Positions 16,747 to 24,409 of a stretch of 42,702 nucleotides of DNA are shown piece by piece; positions within the stretch are counted from its first letter, which is position 1; every line of letters starts with the position of its first letter. The stretch is from contig CAKQPR010000013.1 of NCBI GenBank assembly GCA_934270565.1, forward strand, positions 1 to 42,702, read 5' to 3'. The stretch comes from an uncultured Clostridia bacterium. GTDB lineage: Bacteria; Bacillota; Clostridia; Christensenellales; Pumilibacteraceae. The translations under genes were made by a program, and so were the position numbers. The notes below the pieces were generated by a model that was not told where the DNA came from, searched no databases, and was given only the letters and a program-made list of their open reading frames with translations.

Positions 16747-16788
16747 TTGTCGCCGAAATCGCAAAACGTATGCGTTTTTTCGCGACAA
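16747..16788 (-). other. Intercistronic hairpin between purO and purH
   Basis: TTGTCGC (16747-16753) pairs with GCGACAA (16782-16788), with an inner AAAACG/CGTTTT pairing. On the minus strand it is followed by an A-rich, not T-rich, stretch, so it is more likely an mRNA processing or stability element than a terminator. This 77-nt gap is the longest inside the operon. Confidence 0.45.
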
Positions 16789-16790
16789 GG

Positions 16791-17507
16791 TTATCTGTTC
16801 TTGTTTATAATCACGTCCGTTTCCGTTCCGTCAAAAAGATCGGTATAGCGCACGAAAAGCGAAATTTTATTGTCCTCGTCGAGCGCGTTCCAGAGCCTTG
16901 TCGCGAACTCTTCGGGATCGTCCGACGTCGCTACTCTCTTCGGTTCGCCGCAGAACGAGGGAAGCGGATTACCGCCGCAAACGTAAGTGCTGATAAAATG
17001 TCCGACGCCCGCCGTCGGCGCGTATTCGTAGAAAAACCGATTGCAAGCCGACCCGCGCTCGTCCGCGCTTTTGAGTATGCTCATACGGTAACGATAATCG
17101 GCCGAAAAGTCGAATTCGCAGCTTATGCGCGGGGTGAAATTCGGCGCGTCCGGCTCGAATTCCCGGGTACGGAGCGCGGAGATAAAATCGCCGCCCGCCG
17201 CTATTCCGTCCGCGATCGTGTCCGTCTGATCGCCGTTGGTGACGATGAGTTTATCGCCCGCCTTGCGAACCGCCGCATAGATAATAAGGCTCGGATCTTC
17301 GACCTTACTTTCGTCGAACGGCTCGGTAAACAGCGCGCCGCCATGGTAAGCGAACACTCGGTTGCGGCTGTTCTCGCTGCGCCCCGAAATAAAGTACGCG
17401 GTAACGGCGCGTTTGCCGTCGGGCGTAAGACCCGCGATTATTCCTCTGCCGACGTAATCGATTCCTCCGATAGTCTCTTCGATCGTTTTTATATCGTAAG
17501 CGCTCAT
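16791..17507 (-). CDS. purO: PurO-type IMP cyclohydrolase
   Basis: It closes the FAICAR ring to IMP. The 238-residue protein matches the archaeal-type cyclohydrolase family (PF07826) in its N-terminal signature YVGRGIIAGLTPDGKRAVTA, followed by YFISGRSENSRNRVF and YAAVR; length also fits. It is unrelated to the MGS-like cyclohydrolase domain of bacterial PurH. Start ATG 17507 lies after AAAAGGAG and overlaps the purN stop by 4 nt (ATGA). Adjacent purH lacks this activity, so the pair restores the last two steps of the pathway. Confidence 0.88.
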   Translation of the reverse strand: MSAYDIKTIEETIGGIDYVGRGIIAGLTPDGKRAVTAYFISGRSENSRNRVFAYHGGALFTEPFDESKVEDPSLIIYAAVRKAGDKLIVTNGDQTDTIADGIAAGGDFISALRTREFEPDAPNFTPRISCEFDFSADYRYRMSILKSADERGSACNRFFYEYAPTAGVGHFISTYVCGGNPLPSFCGEPKRVATSDDPEEFATRLWNALDEDNKISLFVRYTDLFDGTETDVIINKNR

Positions 17508-18124
17508 AGCCTCTCCTTTTTTATCGTCTCTTCGCCGATTTCCTCGATCGCGAGCGGGAGCAGAACCCATTCGGCTTGTTCCATAACGCGTTTTTGCAAA
17601 ACCTCGGGCGTATCGCCGCGGTACACGTCTACGGCTTTTTGGAAAATAATTCTGCCGCCGTCCGGAATTTCGTTGACGTAATGAACGGTCGCGCCTGTAA
17701 GTTTCACGCCCCGTTCTATCGCCGCTTCGTGCACTTTAAGCCCGTAAAACCCCTTGCCGCAGAACGCGGGAATAAGCGACGGGTGAACGTTGATAATCTT
17801 TTCGGGGTAAGCCGCAACGAATTCGGGGCTGAGTATCGACAAAAATCCGGCAAGAACTATAAGATCGGCCCCGAACGCGTCGATAGCGGCGCGAAGATGA
17901 TTTTCGAACGCCCCGCGATCGGCGTAGTCTTTTTTGTCCACGACCGCGAACGGAACGCCGTTTTTCTCGGCGCGCGTAAGCGCGTAAGCGGTCGGATTGT
18001 CCGAAACGACCCCTACGACCTTTGCGTGCGCGATCTTACCCGACTTTTCCGCGTCGAAGATCGCCTGCAGATTCGTGCCGCCGCCCGAAACGAGAACGAC
18101 GACGTTTATTTTTTCTCTCTCCAT
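17504..18124 (-). CDS. purN: Phosphoribosylglycinamide formyltransferase
   Basis: It formylates GAR with 10-formyl-THF. The 206-residue protein has the N-terminal LVSGGGTNLQAI phosphate-binding loop and the formyl-transfer site INVHPSLIPAFCGKGFYG with the catalytic His, then VHYVNEIPDGG with the conserved Asp nearby. The start at 18124 follows AAGGAA; upstream extension in the same frame is Arg-rich shadow of purM. It overlaps purO by 4 nt and follows purM by 14 nt. Confidence 0.96.
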   Translation of the reverse strand: MEREKINVVVLVSGGGTNLQAIFDAEKSGKIAHAKVVGVVSDNPTAYALTRAEKNGVPFAVVDKKDYADRGAFENHLRAAIDAFGADLIVLAGFLSILSPEFVAAYPEKIINVHPSLIPAFCGKGFYGLKVHEAAIERGVKLTGATVHYVNEIPDGGRIIFQKAVDVYRGDTPEVLQKRVMEQAEWVLLPLAIEEIGEETIKKERL

Positions 18125-18138
18125 TCCGTATTCCTTTA

Positions 18139-19185
18139 TTAAATAAGCTCGATCTTCTCGTCGCCTTTCACGATTTCGCCGAGAACGTACGCCTGTTCGC
18201 CCGCTTCGCGAAGAACTTCGATCGCCCTGTCCGCGTCTTTCGCCGCAACAACGACGCTCATGCCCACGCCCATATTGAACGTATTGAACATATCGCGTTC
18301 CGAAACGTTGCCCTTTTTCGCTATAAGGTCGAAAATCGGAAGGGTACGCACGTTCTTCTTCTCGATACGCGCGCAAAGTCCGTCGGGAATACTGCGCGGA
18401 ATATTCTCGTAAAACCCGCCGCCGGTAATGTGCGAAATACCCTTGACTTCCACCGCTTCGAGTAATTTAAGCACGGGTTTGACGTAAATTTTCGTGGGGG
18501 TAAGCAGCGTTTCTCCCACGCTTTTGCCGCCGAGCTCCGGAAGCGGCGAAGTAATATCCGCGTTTTCCACGTCGAAAACCTTTCTTACGAGCGAAAATCC
18601 GTTGGAATGAACGCCGCTCGAAGGAAGTGCGATCACGACGTCGCCCGCTTTCATCTTCGTGTTGTCTATAATTCTGTCCTTATCGACCACGCCCGTCGAA
18701 TACCCCGCGAGGTCGTATTCGTCTTCGGGGTAGAACTTCGGCATTTCCGCGGTTTCGCCGCCGACGAGCGCCGCTCCCGCCATAACGCAACCGTCCGCAA
18801 CGCCCTTGACGATATCGGCGATACGCTCGGGAACAAGCTTGCCGCACGCGATATAGTCGAGGAAGATAAGCGGCTTCGCGCCCGCGCAAACGATATCGTT
18901 CACGCACATAGCCACGCAATCGATACCCACGGTGTCGTGCTTGTCCATGATAAACGCGAGCTTGAGTTTCGTTCCCACGCCGTCCGTTCCGCTGACTAAA
19001 ACGGGCTTGCTTATGCCCGTAAGATCGAGCTCGAACAGTCCGCCGAACCCGCCTATCCCGCCGCAAACGCCCTTGGTTGCGGTGCGCGCGACGTGCGACT
19101 TCATAAGTTCGACCGCCTTGTAACCGGCGGTAATATCGACGCCCGCCGCGGCGTAAGCTTCGGATCTTGAAATTTCGTTTTTCAT
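18139..19185 (-). CDS. purM: Phosphoribosylformylglycinamidine cyclo-ligase (AIR synthase)
   Basis: It converts FGAM to AIR using ATP. The 348-residue protein shows the PurM landmarks SRSEAYAAAGVDI, VSGTDGVGTKLKLAF, GGETAEMPKFY and HITGGGFYENIPR. ATG 19185 is preceded at 5 nt by GGAG; a GTG at 19191 overlaps that site. Length is normal for the family. Confidence 0.97.
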   Translation of the reverse strand: MKNEISRSEAYAAAGVDITAGYKAVELMKSHVARTATKGVCGGIGGFGGLFELDLTGISKPVLVSGTDGVGTKLKLAFIMDKHDTVGIDCVAMCVNDIVCAGAKPLIFLDYIACGKLVPERIADIVKGVADGCVMAGAALVGGETAEMPKFYPEDEYDLAGYSTGVVDKDRIIDNTKMKAGDVVIALPSSGVHSNGFSLVRKVFDVENADITSPLPELGGKSVGETLLTPTKIYVKPVLKLLEAVEVKGISHITGGGFYENIPRSIPDGLCARIEKKNVRTLPIFDLIAKKGNVSERDMFNTFNMGVGMSVVVAAKDADRAIEVLREAGEQAYVLGEIVKGDEKIELI

Positions 19186-19197
19186 CGCCACTCCTTT

Positions 19198-20622
19198 TTA
19201 CTTCCTTATAGGCATTTCAAATCGGTTTTTGTGCGTTTCGGTCGGGATCGCGGTCGGATAATTTCCGTCGAAGCAAGCCGTGCAAAAGCCGATTTTCTCG
19301 CTCACCCGAGCGATTTCCTTTACCCCTTCCACGCTGAGATAACCGAGGCTGTCAACGCCGATTTCTTCCGCGATTTCGGGTATGCTCTTGCGGCACGCAA
19401 TCAGGTTTTCGCGCGAATCTATGTCCGTACCGTAATAGCACGGGTTTATGAACGGGGGCGCAGACACCCGCATATGCACTTCTTTCGCGCCCGCCTCGCG
19501 GAGCAGTCTCACTATCCGTCCGCAAGTCGTGCCGCGCACGATCGAATCGTCGATAAGCACGACGCGCTTGCCCTTGATTTCGCTCGCGATCGGATTGAGT
19601 TTGATCTTCACGCCGTTCACGCGGCTTTTCTTGTCGGGCGAAATGAACGTTCTTCCTATGTACTTGTTCTTGATAAACCCGATCGAGTACGGAATACCCG
19701 ACTCACGGGCGTACCCGAGCGCCGCGTCCAGCCCCGAATCGGGAACGCCCACTACCACGTCCGCCTCAACTTTATGCTCGCGGGCAAGAATTTCTCCGGC
19801 CTTTACGCGCGCCTCGTGAACGCTCGCGCCCTCTATCACCGAATCGGGGCGGGCGAAGTAAACGTACTCGAAAACGCATAACGTATGCGGTTTTTTGTTA
19901 CAATGCTCGCGGATCGAGCGCACGCCCTGCTCGGTGAATACCAGCACTTCCCCGGGATCGAGGTCGCGGATAAGCTTTGCTCCCACCGCGTCGAGCGCGC
20001 AACTTTCGGAAGCGACGTAATACGTTCCGTCCTTAGTTTTTCCGTAACAAAGCGGGCGGAAACCGTTCTCGTCGCGGGCGGCGATAAGCTTTTGCGGAGA
20101 CATAACGACCATCGAATACGCCCCGCCGAGCCGACTCATCGCGCGGCAAACCGCGTCCTCGATCGTGCCGGTATTGAGCCGCTCTTCGGTAATGAGATAC
20201 GATATCACTTCGGTGTCCGAAGTCGTGTGGAAAATCGAACCTTTCGCCTCGAATTCGCGACGGAGCTCGCACGCATTAGTGAGGTTTCCGTTATGCGCGA
20301 GCGCCATACTGCCCTTGAAATGATTGACGACGATCGGCTGAGCGTTCTCTCTCCCGCCGCCGCCCGTAGTGCCGTAGCGGACGTGCCCGACCGCAATGCT
20401 TCCGCCGCCGAGCCGCGCGAGCGCTTCGGGGGTGAACACGTCGTTCACGATCCCCACGTCCTTATACGAAGTAAAAACCCCTTCGCTGTTCACGGCGATA
20501 CCGCAGGATTCCTGTCCGCGGTGCTGGAGCGCGAAAAGCCCGAAGTAAACCGACTGTGCGATTGACGGATTTTCCTTGCCGAAAACGCCGAAAACCCCGC
20601 ATTCCTCTCTTATTTCTGTCAT
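19198..20622 (-). CDS. purF: Amidophosphoribosyltransferase
   Basis: The committed step: PRPP plus glutamine to phosphoribosylamine. The 474-residue protein starts MTEIREECGVFGV, so the N-terminal nucleophile Cys is residue 8 behind a short propeptide that is normally cleaved. The PRPP motif is VVLIDDSIVRGTTCGRIV. A C-terminal CFDGNYPT segment resembles the Fe-S-containing subclass of Bacillota; the matching Cys (KIGFCTACFDG) fits. The start at 20622 is chosen over GTG 20631 by homology; the ribosome-binding site (GCGGTGG) is weak, so translation may be coupled to purC, 12 nt away. Confidence 0.97.
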   Translation of the reverse strand: MTEIREECGVFGVFGKENPSIAQSVYFGLFALQHRGQESCGIAVNSEGVFTSYKDVGIVNDVFTPEALARLGGGSIAVGHVRYGTTGGGGRENAQPIVVNHFKGSMALAHNGNLTNACELRREFEAKGSIFHTTSDTEVISYLITEERLNTGTIEDAVCRAMSRLGGAYSMVVMSPQKLIAARDENGFRPLCYGKTKDGTYYVASESCALDAVGAKLIRDLDPGEVLVFTEQGVRSIREHCNKKPHTLCVFEYVYFARPDSVIEGASVHEARVKAGEILAREHKVEADVVVGVPDSGLDAALGYARESGIPYSIGFIKNKYIGRTFISPDKKSRVNGVKIKLNPIASEIKGKRVVLIDDSIVRGTTCGRIVRLLREAGAKEVHMRVSAPPFINPCYYGTDIDSRENLIACRKSIPEIAEEIGVDSLGYLSVEGVKEIARVSEKIGFCTACFDGNYPTAIPTETHKNRFEMPIRK

Positions 20623-20634
20623 AGAAGCCACCGC

Positions 20635-21342
20635 TCAGTTGAAAATTCTCTTCATCATTTCGTTGTACGCCGCCTCTACCCCGCCGAGGTCTCTGCGGAA
20701 ACGATCCTTATCCAGCTTTTCGCCGGTGGTCGCGTCCCAGAAACGGCAGGTATCGGGCGAAATTTCGTCCGCAAGCACGATCGTGCCGTCGGGGAGCTTT
20801 CCGAATTCGAGCTTGAAGTCGATAAGCCGGACGTTTATTCCGAGGAAAAACTCTTTCATAACGTCGTTGACGCGGAAGGCGTACTTTTTGATCGTTTCGA
20901 TTTCGTCGCGGGTAGCGAGCGAAAGCGCGATCGCGTGATACGAGTTGATGAGCGGATCGCCGAGCTCGTCGTTCTTGTACGAAAACTCAATGGTGGGCTC
21001 GGCAAAAACGATCCCCTCTTCCACGCCGTAACGCTTGGCGAACGATCCCGCCGAAACGTTGCGGATGATGACTTCGAGCGGAACGATCGAAACTCTTTTC
21101 ACGAGGGTTTCGCGGTCGGAAAGCTCGCGGACGTAATGGGTGGGAACGCCAGCCTTTTCGAGCATCTGCATCATAAAGTTCGTGACTTTGTTGTTGATCG
21201 CGCCTTTGCCTGCGATCGTGCCCTTTTTAATTCCGTTAAAGGCGGTCGCGTCGTCCTTGTACGAAACGAGCAAAACCGACGGATCGTCCGTTTCGAAAAC
21301 CTTTTTCGCCTTACCTTCGTACAGTTGTTTGCCTCTTTCCAT
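20635..21342 (-). CDS. purC: SAICAR synthetase
   Basis: It joins CAIR and aspartate with ATP. The 235-residue protein has the family start QLYEGKAKKVFETDD, the conserved VPLEVIIRNVSAGSFAKR and LIDFKLEFG, and the end VADEISPDTCRFWD-type segment (LADEISPDTCRFWDATTGEKLDKD). It uses the long ATG after AAGGAGAA. Confidence 0.97.
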   Translation of the reverse strand: MERGKQLYEGKAKKVFETDDPSVLLVSYKDDATAFNGIKKGTIAGKGAINNKVTNFMMQMLEKAGVPTHYVRELSDRETLVKRVSIVPLEVIIRNVSAGSFAKRYGVEEGIVFAEPTIEFSYKNDELGDPLINSYHAIALSLATRDEIETIKKYAFRVNDVMKEFFLGINVRLIDFKLEFGKLPDGTIVLADEISPDTCRFWDATTGEKLDKDRFRRDLGGVEAAYNEMMKRIFN

Positions 21343-21373
21343 ATCGAAAATTCTCCTTGAAAAATTGTATGCG

Positions 21374-21868
21374 TTATTTATTGTATTTTTCCGCGACTTC
21401 GGCGTCCGAAGCGAGCGCTTTCGCGCGATCCTTCTCGCGGCGGGCGCGAAGTTTTTCCGCGACCTGCTCGTCTCCGACGGCTATAATCTGAGCGGCAAGC
21501 AAAGCGGCGTTGACTCCGCCGTCCACCGCGACGCACGCGACCGGAATTCCCGATGGCATCATCACGGTTGACAGCAAAGCGTCAACGCCGTCCATAACGT
21601 TAGATTTACAGGGCACGCCGATCACCGGCAGTACCGTATTAGCCGCGAGCGCGCCCGCAAGGTGAGCCGCCATACCGGCAAAACCGATCAGCACGGCAAA
21701 ACCGTTCTTTTCCGCGTTCCGCGCGAAATCGGCAGCCTTGTCGGGGCATCGGTGCGCGGAATAAACGTGCGTTTCGTAAGGCACGCCGAGCTCGCCGAGC
21801 GCAGTCATAGCCTTTTCGACGATCGGAAGATCGCTCGCGCTGCCCATAATAAGTCCGACTTTTTTCAT
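21374..21868 (-). CDS. purE: N5-CAIR mutase / AIR carboxylase PurE
   Basis: It supplies CAIR from AIR. The 164-residue protein contains the PurE signature MGSASDLPIVEKA and the SAHRCPDKAADFA segment with the catalytic His, then FAGMAAHLAG. Motifs fit bacterial class I, which usually works with PurK, but no purK is in this operon; a class II (CO2-using) enzyme or a distant purK are alternatives. It is the first gene after the riboswitch, with AAGGAG before the ATG. Confidence 0.95.
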   Translation of the reverse strand: MKKVGLIMGSASDLPIVEKAMTALGELGVPYETHVYSAHRCPDKAADFARNAEKNGFAVLIGFAGMAAHLAGALAANTVLPVIGVPCKSNVMDGVDALLSTVMMPSGIPVACVAVDGGVNAALLAAQIIAVGDEQVAEKLRARREKDRAKALASDAEVAEKYNK

Positions 21869-21890
21869 AGAGTTCGTCTCCTTTCAAATT

Positions 21891-22024
21891 AAAAAGGGCG
21901 CAAACCTCCGTCCCGCAATTTTCTGTTTTGCGGATCGGTGTTTCGCGCCCAGACGGTCGGCTTAAACCTCGGATTCCCGTTCCACCGCAGTAAACTCTGC
22001 GATATTTCCGTCAGTCGCGGGAAA
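21891..22024 (-). ncRNA. ZTP (pfl) riboswitch with intrinsic terminator platform
   Basis: On the minus strand the leader holds the pfl/ZTP hallmarks: GCGACTGACGGAAA (5' part), GTGGAACGGG, and the 3' pseudoknot strand AGCCGACCGTCTGGGC. These are typical of the aptamer that senses ZMP/ZTP, which accumulate when 10-formyl-THF is limiting. Directly after, GGGCGC (21950-21945) can pair with GCGCCC (21901-21896), inner pairs extend the stem, and TTTTT follows (21895-21891). The stem uses the last aptamer bases, so ligand binding should prevent termination and turn the purine operon on. The mechanism is inferred from the family. Confidence 0.9.
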
Positions 22025-22043
22025 CCTTTTAACTTACAAACTC

Positions 22044-22072
22044 AGTTTAACATATCGGCGGGCTTTTGTCAA
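22044..22072 (-). promoter_or_regulatory. Promoter of the purine operon
   Basis: Minus strand TTGACA (22072-22067), 17-nt spacer, TAAACT (22049-22044), about 20 bp upstream of the ZTP aptamer. Confidence 0.8.
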
Positions 22073-22105
22073 CCGTTTTCGCGGCTCGGCGGAATGAAAA
22101 AAACT

Positions 22106-22372
22106 TCACTCGCCGAAACCGCAACGCGTGTTCTCTCCGTCCGTCACGATTCGGGTCTCTATTATGGGGTTGGACAACGCGCAGTCACGGATTTCGCCTG
22201 CCCGACGCCTATTCTTACGCCGTAATCGTTATGCGCCCGAAGAACGCAGTTAGTTACGGTTACGTTTTCGCTTGCCGTGCGATTAGTCGTCTTTTTATGC
22301 GCTCGGATCGTAAGCGCGTCGGGCGCTTCGCCTAGTAAATCCCGCGCGACTTGTCGCAAAAAAACGAATACG
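22106..22372 (-). pseudogene. Remnant of a GH28-like (polygalacturonase-type beta-helix) gene
   Basis: Two adjoining reading frames on the minus strand give DALTIRAHKKTTNRTASENV, TVTNCVLRAHNDYGVRIGVG and then, after a shift near 22200, GEIRDCALSNPIIETRIVTD to a TGA at 22106. Together they read like successive coils of a GH28 right-handed beta-helix. There is no start codon, no catalytic region and no continuation on either side. It is best read as a decayed fragment. The stretch is otherwise empty. Assignment is from memory of the fold pattern and is moderate. Confidence 0.45.
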
Positions 22373-23167
22373 TTATAGCTTTTTCGCGTTGTAGTCCGAA
22401 AAAAGCTCCTTGTAGTTTTCCGCTTTTTCGGCGGGAGTTCCCGCGCTCTCGTAATTGAACGCGCCCGCATAACCGACTTTTTCGAACGCGCCGACAACCG
22501 CGTTCCAGTCGATTTTTCCGCGCTTAGGGAGCAAATGCCGCTCGTCTATAAAGTCATAGTCGGATATGTGCGTGGTCGCGATCCTTTTCCCGAGAACGGG
22601 GATCGCTTCTTCGGGTTTTTCTTTCAGAAAGTGGTTTACGTCCACGCAAACTTTCACGCCCGCGGCGTCGACTATCGCGGCAAGCTCGGCGGCGGTATTG
22701 CCTAAACAGGTGCGCGGCAGATCCTCCACGCAAACGGCGTTTTTCGTCGCGGCTTTCAGCTCGCCGAGCGACCTGACGAGCGCGGCAATCTTAGCCTCTC
22801 GGTCGCAGTCCGCTATCGGCTCGTAACTGCCGTGAACGACGTACCCCATCGGTTTATAAGGGTCGATACGCTCCATAAGGTTTATCGTCCGCGCAACCGC
22901 GTCCGCACGCTTAACCTCGTCGAGATCGGAAAAGTCCCAGCGCGGTCCGAACGGAATATGCGCGGCGTTGAGTTTCAAACCGAAGGTCGCGGCAAAGTCG
23001 AGTTCTTTTTCGATATTGAGAAAAGCTTCTTTCTCCTTCTCCTCTTCGCGCCAGAACGCGCAAAGATCATAGTCGTAACTATAAAATCCGTTCTTTTTAA
23101 GTTCGGCGAGCGTTTCGACAAAACCCTCGCTCGGCTTTACGCTGGTACCGAGTTTCAGCTTGTACAT
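22373..23167 (-). CDS. Sugar-phosphate isomerase/epimerase-like TIM-barrel protein
   Basis: The 264-residue protein belongs to the xylose isomerase-like/AP endonuclease 2 superfamily. Visible metal-site segments are AAHIPFG, VVHGSYEP, AVCVEDLP (Glu ligand), VCVDVNHF (Asp, His) and ATTHISDYD. The final Glu lies in AFNYESAG. The ATG follows GGAGGGG, with its own TTGACG-17-TATAAT promoter upstream. Substrate unknown; such genes often act in inositol or uncommon sugar use. The neighbouring GH28 remnant hints at past sugar catabolism here, which is only inference. Confidence 0.8.
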   Translation of the reverse strand: MYKLKLGTSVKPSEGFVETLAELKKNGFYSYDYDLCAFWREEEKEKEAFLNIEKELDFAATFGLKLNAAHIPFGPRWDFSDLDEVKRADAVARTINLMERIDPYKPMGYVVHGSYEPIADCDREAKIAALVRSLGELKAATKNAVCVEDLPRTCLGNTAAELAAIVDAAGVKVCVDVNHFLKEKPEEAIPVLGKRIATTHISDYDFIDERHLLPKRGKIDWNAVVGAFEKVGYAGAFNYESAGTPAEKAENYKELFSDYNAKKL

Positions 23168-23195
23168 AATCCCCTCCGTCGGGTCTTTTTATATA

Positions 23196-23224
23196 ATTAT
23201 ACCACGCCCGCACCTTTTCGTCAA
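23196..23224 (-). promoter_or_regulatory. Promoter of the isomerase/epimerase gene
   Basis: Minus strand TTGACG (23224-23219), 17-nt spacer, TATAAT (23201-23196). Confidence 0.75.
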
Positions 23225-23640
23225 GCGCGAATCGGGGCTAAAAAAGTGACATTTGAAGTCGCGACCGTACCGCGCACGTTCCGCTCGGCGCGCCGCGCTT
23301 CGCGGCGAGGCAGGAACCCCCGCGGAAGTCCGCCGATAACGATACTGTTACTACATTTTCGACCGTATTTGTCGGCGTAGCCGACGGTAGGGCGGTTCGC
23401 CCTCGGACCGCCGCATAACGTTCGGCCACGGGCGGGTATTTGAAACATACCGTTCCGCTGCGTCCGTGTTCGCTCCCGCGAGATCTCTCGACTTCGCTCG
23501 AGATGACGAAGCTAAATACCGTTCCGCTTGGTCTGCGGGCGGACGAGGAACGCCCCTACCACGCTCTAACAAGCTTTACGTTATCTCTCCCTCAGTCGCT
23601 CCGCGACAGCTCCCTCGTCAGAGGGAGCCAAGAATAAGGC
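23225..23640. repeat. Composite intergenic repeat island R2
   Basis: It carries, in reverse orientation, the mosaic seen in R3 and R5: the 23332-23420 unit (GATACTGTTAC... GTAGGGCGGTTCGCCC... GGACCGCCG) matches 30385-30480 and 42380-42460. A CGAGATCTCTCGACTTCGCTCGAGATGACG unit (about 23479-23508) and a CTCCCTCAGTCGC...GAGGGAGCC palindromic unit (23586-23631) follow. No gene seen. Confidence 0.75.
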
Positions 23641-23709
23641 TTTTTTCTCGATTGTCACCCGATACCGTTTCTTTCACAACCCTTTTCGACCTTTAAAGCG
23701 TTGCGGGGT

Positions 23710-23777
23710 CTGGGACACAGCCGCAAGTGTCCCAGCGGCTTTTTTGCATACTTTTTTCTCCGCTCGAAAAAAGTATG
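23710..23777 (+). terminator. Tandem hairpins, terminator-like
   Basis: CTGGGACAC (23710-23718) pairs with GTGTCCCAG (23727-23735), followed by CGGCTTTTTTG. Next, a 13-bp inverted repeat has arms CATACTTTTTTC (from 23747) and GAAAAAAGTATG (to 23777). There is no plus-strand gene upstream, so this may be a relic or mobile terminator. The stretch 23778-23965 holds nothing I recognise. Confidence 0.5.
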
Positions 23778-23965
23778 AATTCTGTTCCCTTTCTTTCTTA
23801 AAGAAATAATTTGTTACTATTTATAAAGTAAGCCATAGCGGCAGCGAATTTGCGTGGCGAGCAAGAGTGCCGCAGAGTTCGGCAACAGGTGCGGACGCGA
23901 AGCGTGAGCGTGCTACCTGCACGTGACCGGTTCGCGGTACGCACACGTAGCCGAAATATGCAGTG

Positions 23966-24409
23966 CTATTGCTCGTCACTGACACGAACGGTGCCGTCCT
24001 CGGCTATATCAATCGTCATACCGTCCTTTACGAAATCGAGGAAATCGTCGCCGAGGCTATCGACGGTAATGATTTTGTTTTCGGTCCAGACGGAAGCGAG
24101 GATCGTGCCGGCGGCAGCGAGCGAATCTATGGGCTTGGAGAAAAGCATGGCGGCGGGATTGCAACCGATGACGGCGGCGTTATAAAGCACCATACCGCCT
24201 GTTGTCGAACCTATGGTTTGCGGCAGACAGAGCGCGACGCCGACGGTCGATTTTCCGTAAAGATCCTTGTTGTTCTGATCGGTGCAGACGTTATAGCCTT
24301 CCTTGCAGTTTTTGTACGAAGCGAGCGTATTGAAACCCTCGCGGCTGACGAGCGCCTTGAGCGTGGCTTTCCCGCCCGCGACGGAACGGCCTTTGAAAAC
24401 TCTTTCCAT
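23966..24409 (-). CDS. Aconitase-X small (swivel, DUF126) subunit
   Basis: The 147-residue protein is the swivelling domain that pairs with the large aconitase-X subunit. The DUF126 core is visible as LPQTIGSTTGGMVLYNAAVIGCNPAAMLF, where the Ser in GST is the usual catalytic residue, then SLAAAGTILASV. Its ATG shares an A with the stop of the large subunit (TAATG), so translation is coupled. In characterised bacteria such pairs form cis-3-hydroxy-L-proline dehydratase; in archaea, phosphomevalonate dehydratase. Which applies here cannot be decided. Confidence 0.85.
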   Translation of the reverse strand: MERVFKGRSVAGGKATLKALVSREGFNTLASYKNCKEGYNVCTDQNNKDLYGKSTVGVALCLPQTIGSTTGGMVLYNAAVIGCNPAAMLFSKPIDSLAAAGTILASVWTENKIITVDSLGDDFLDFVKDGMTIDIAEDGTVRVSDEQ

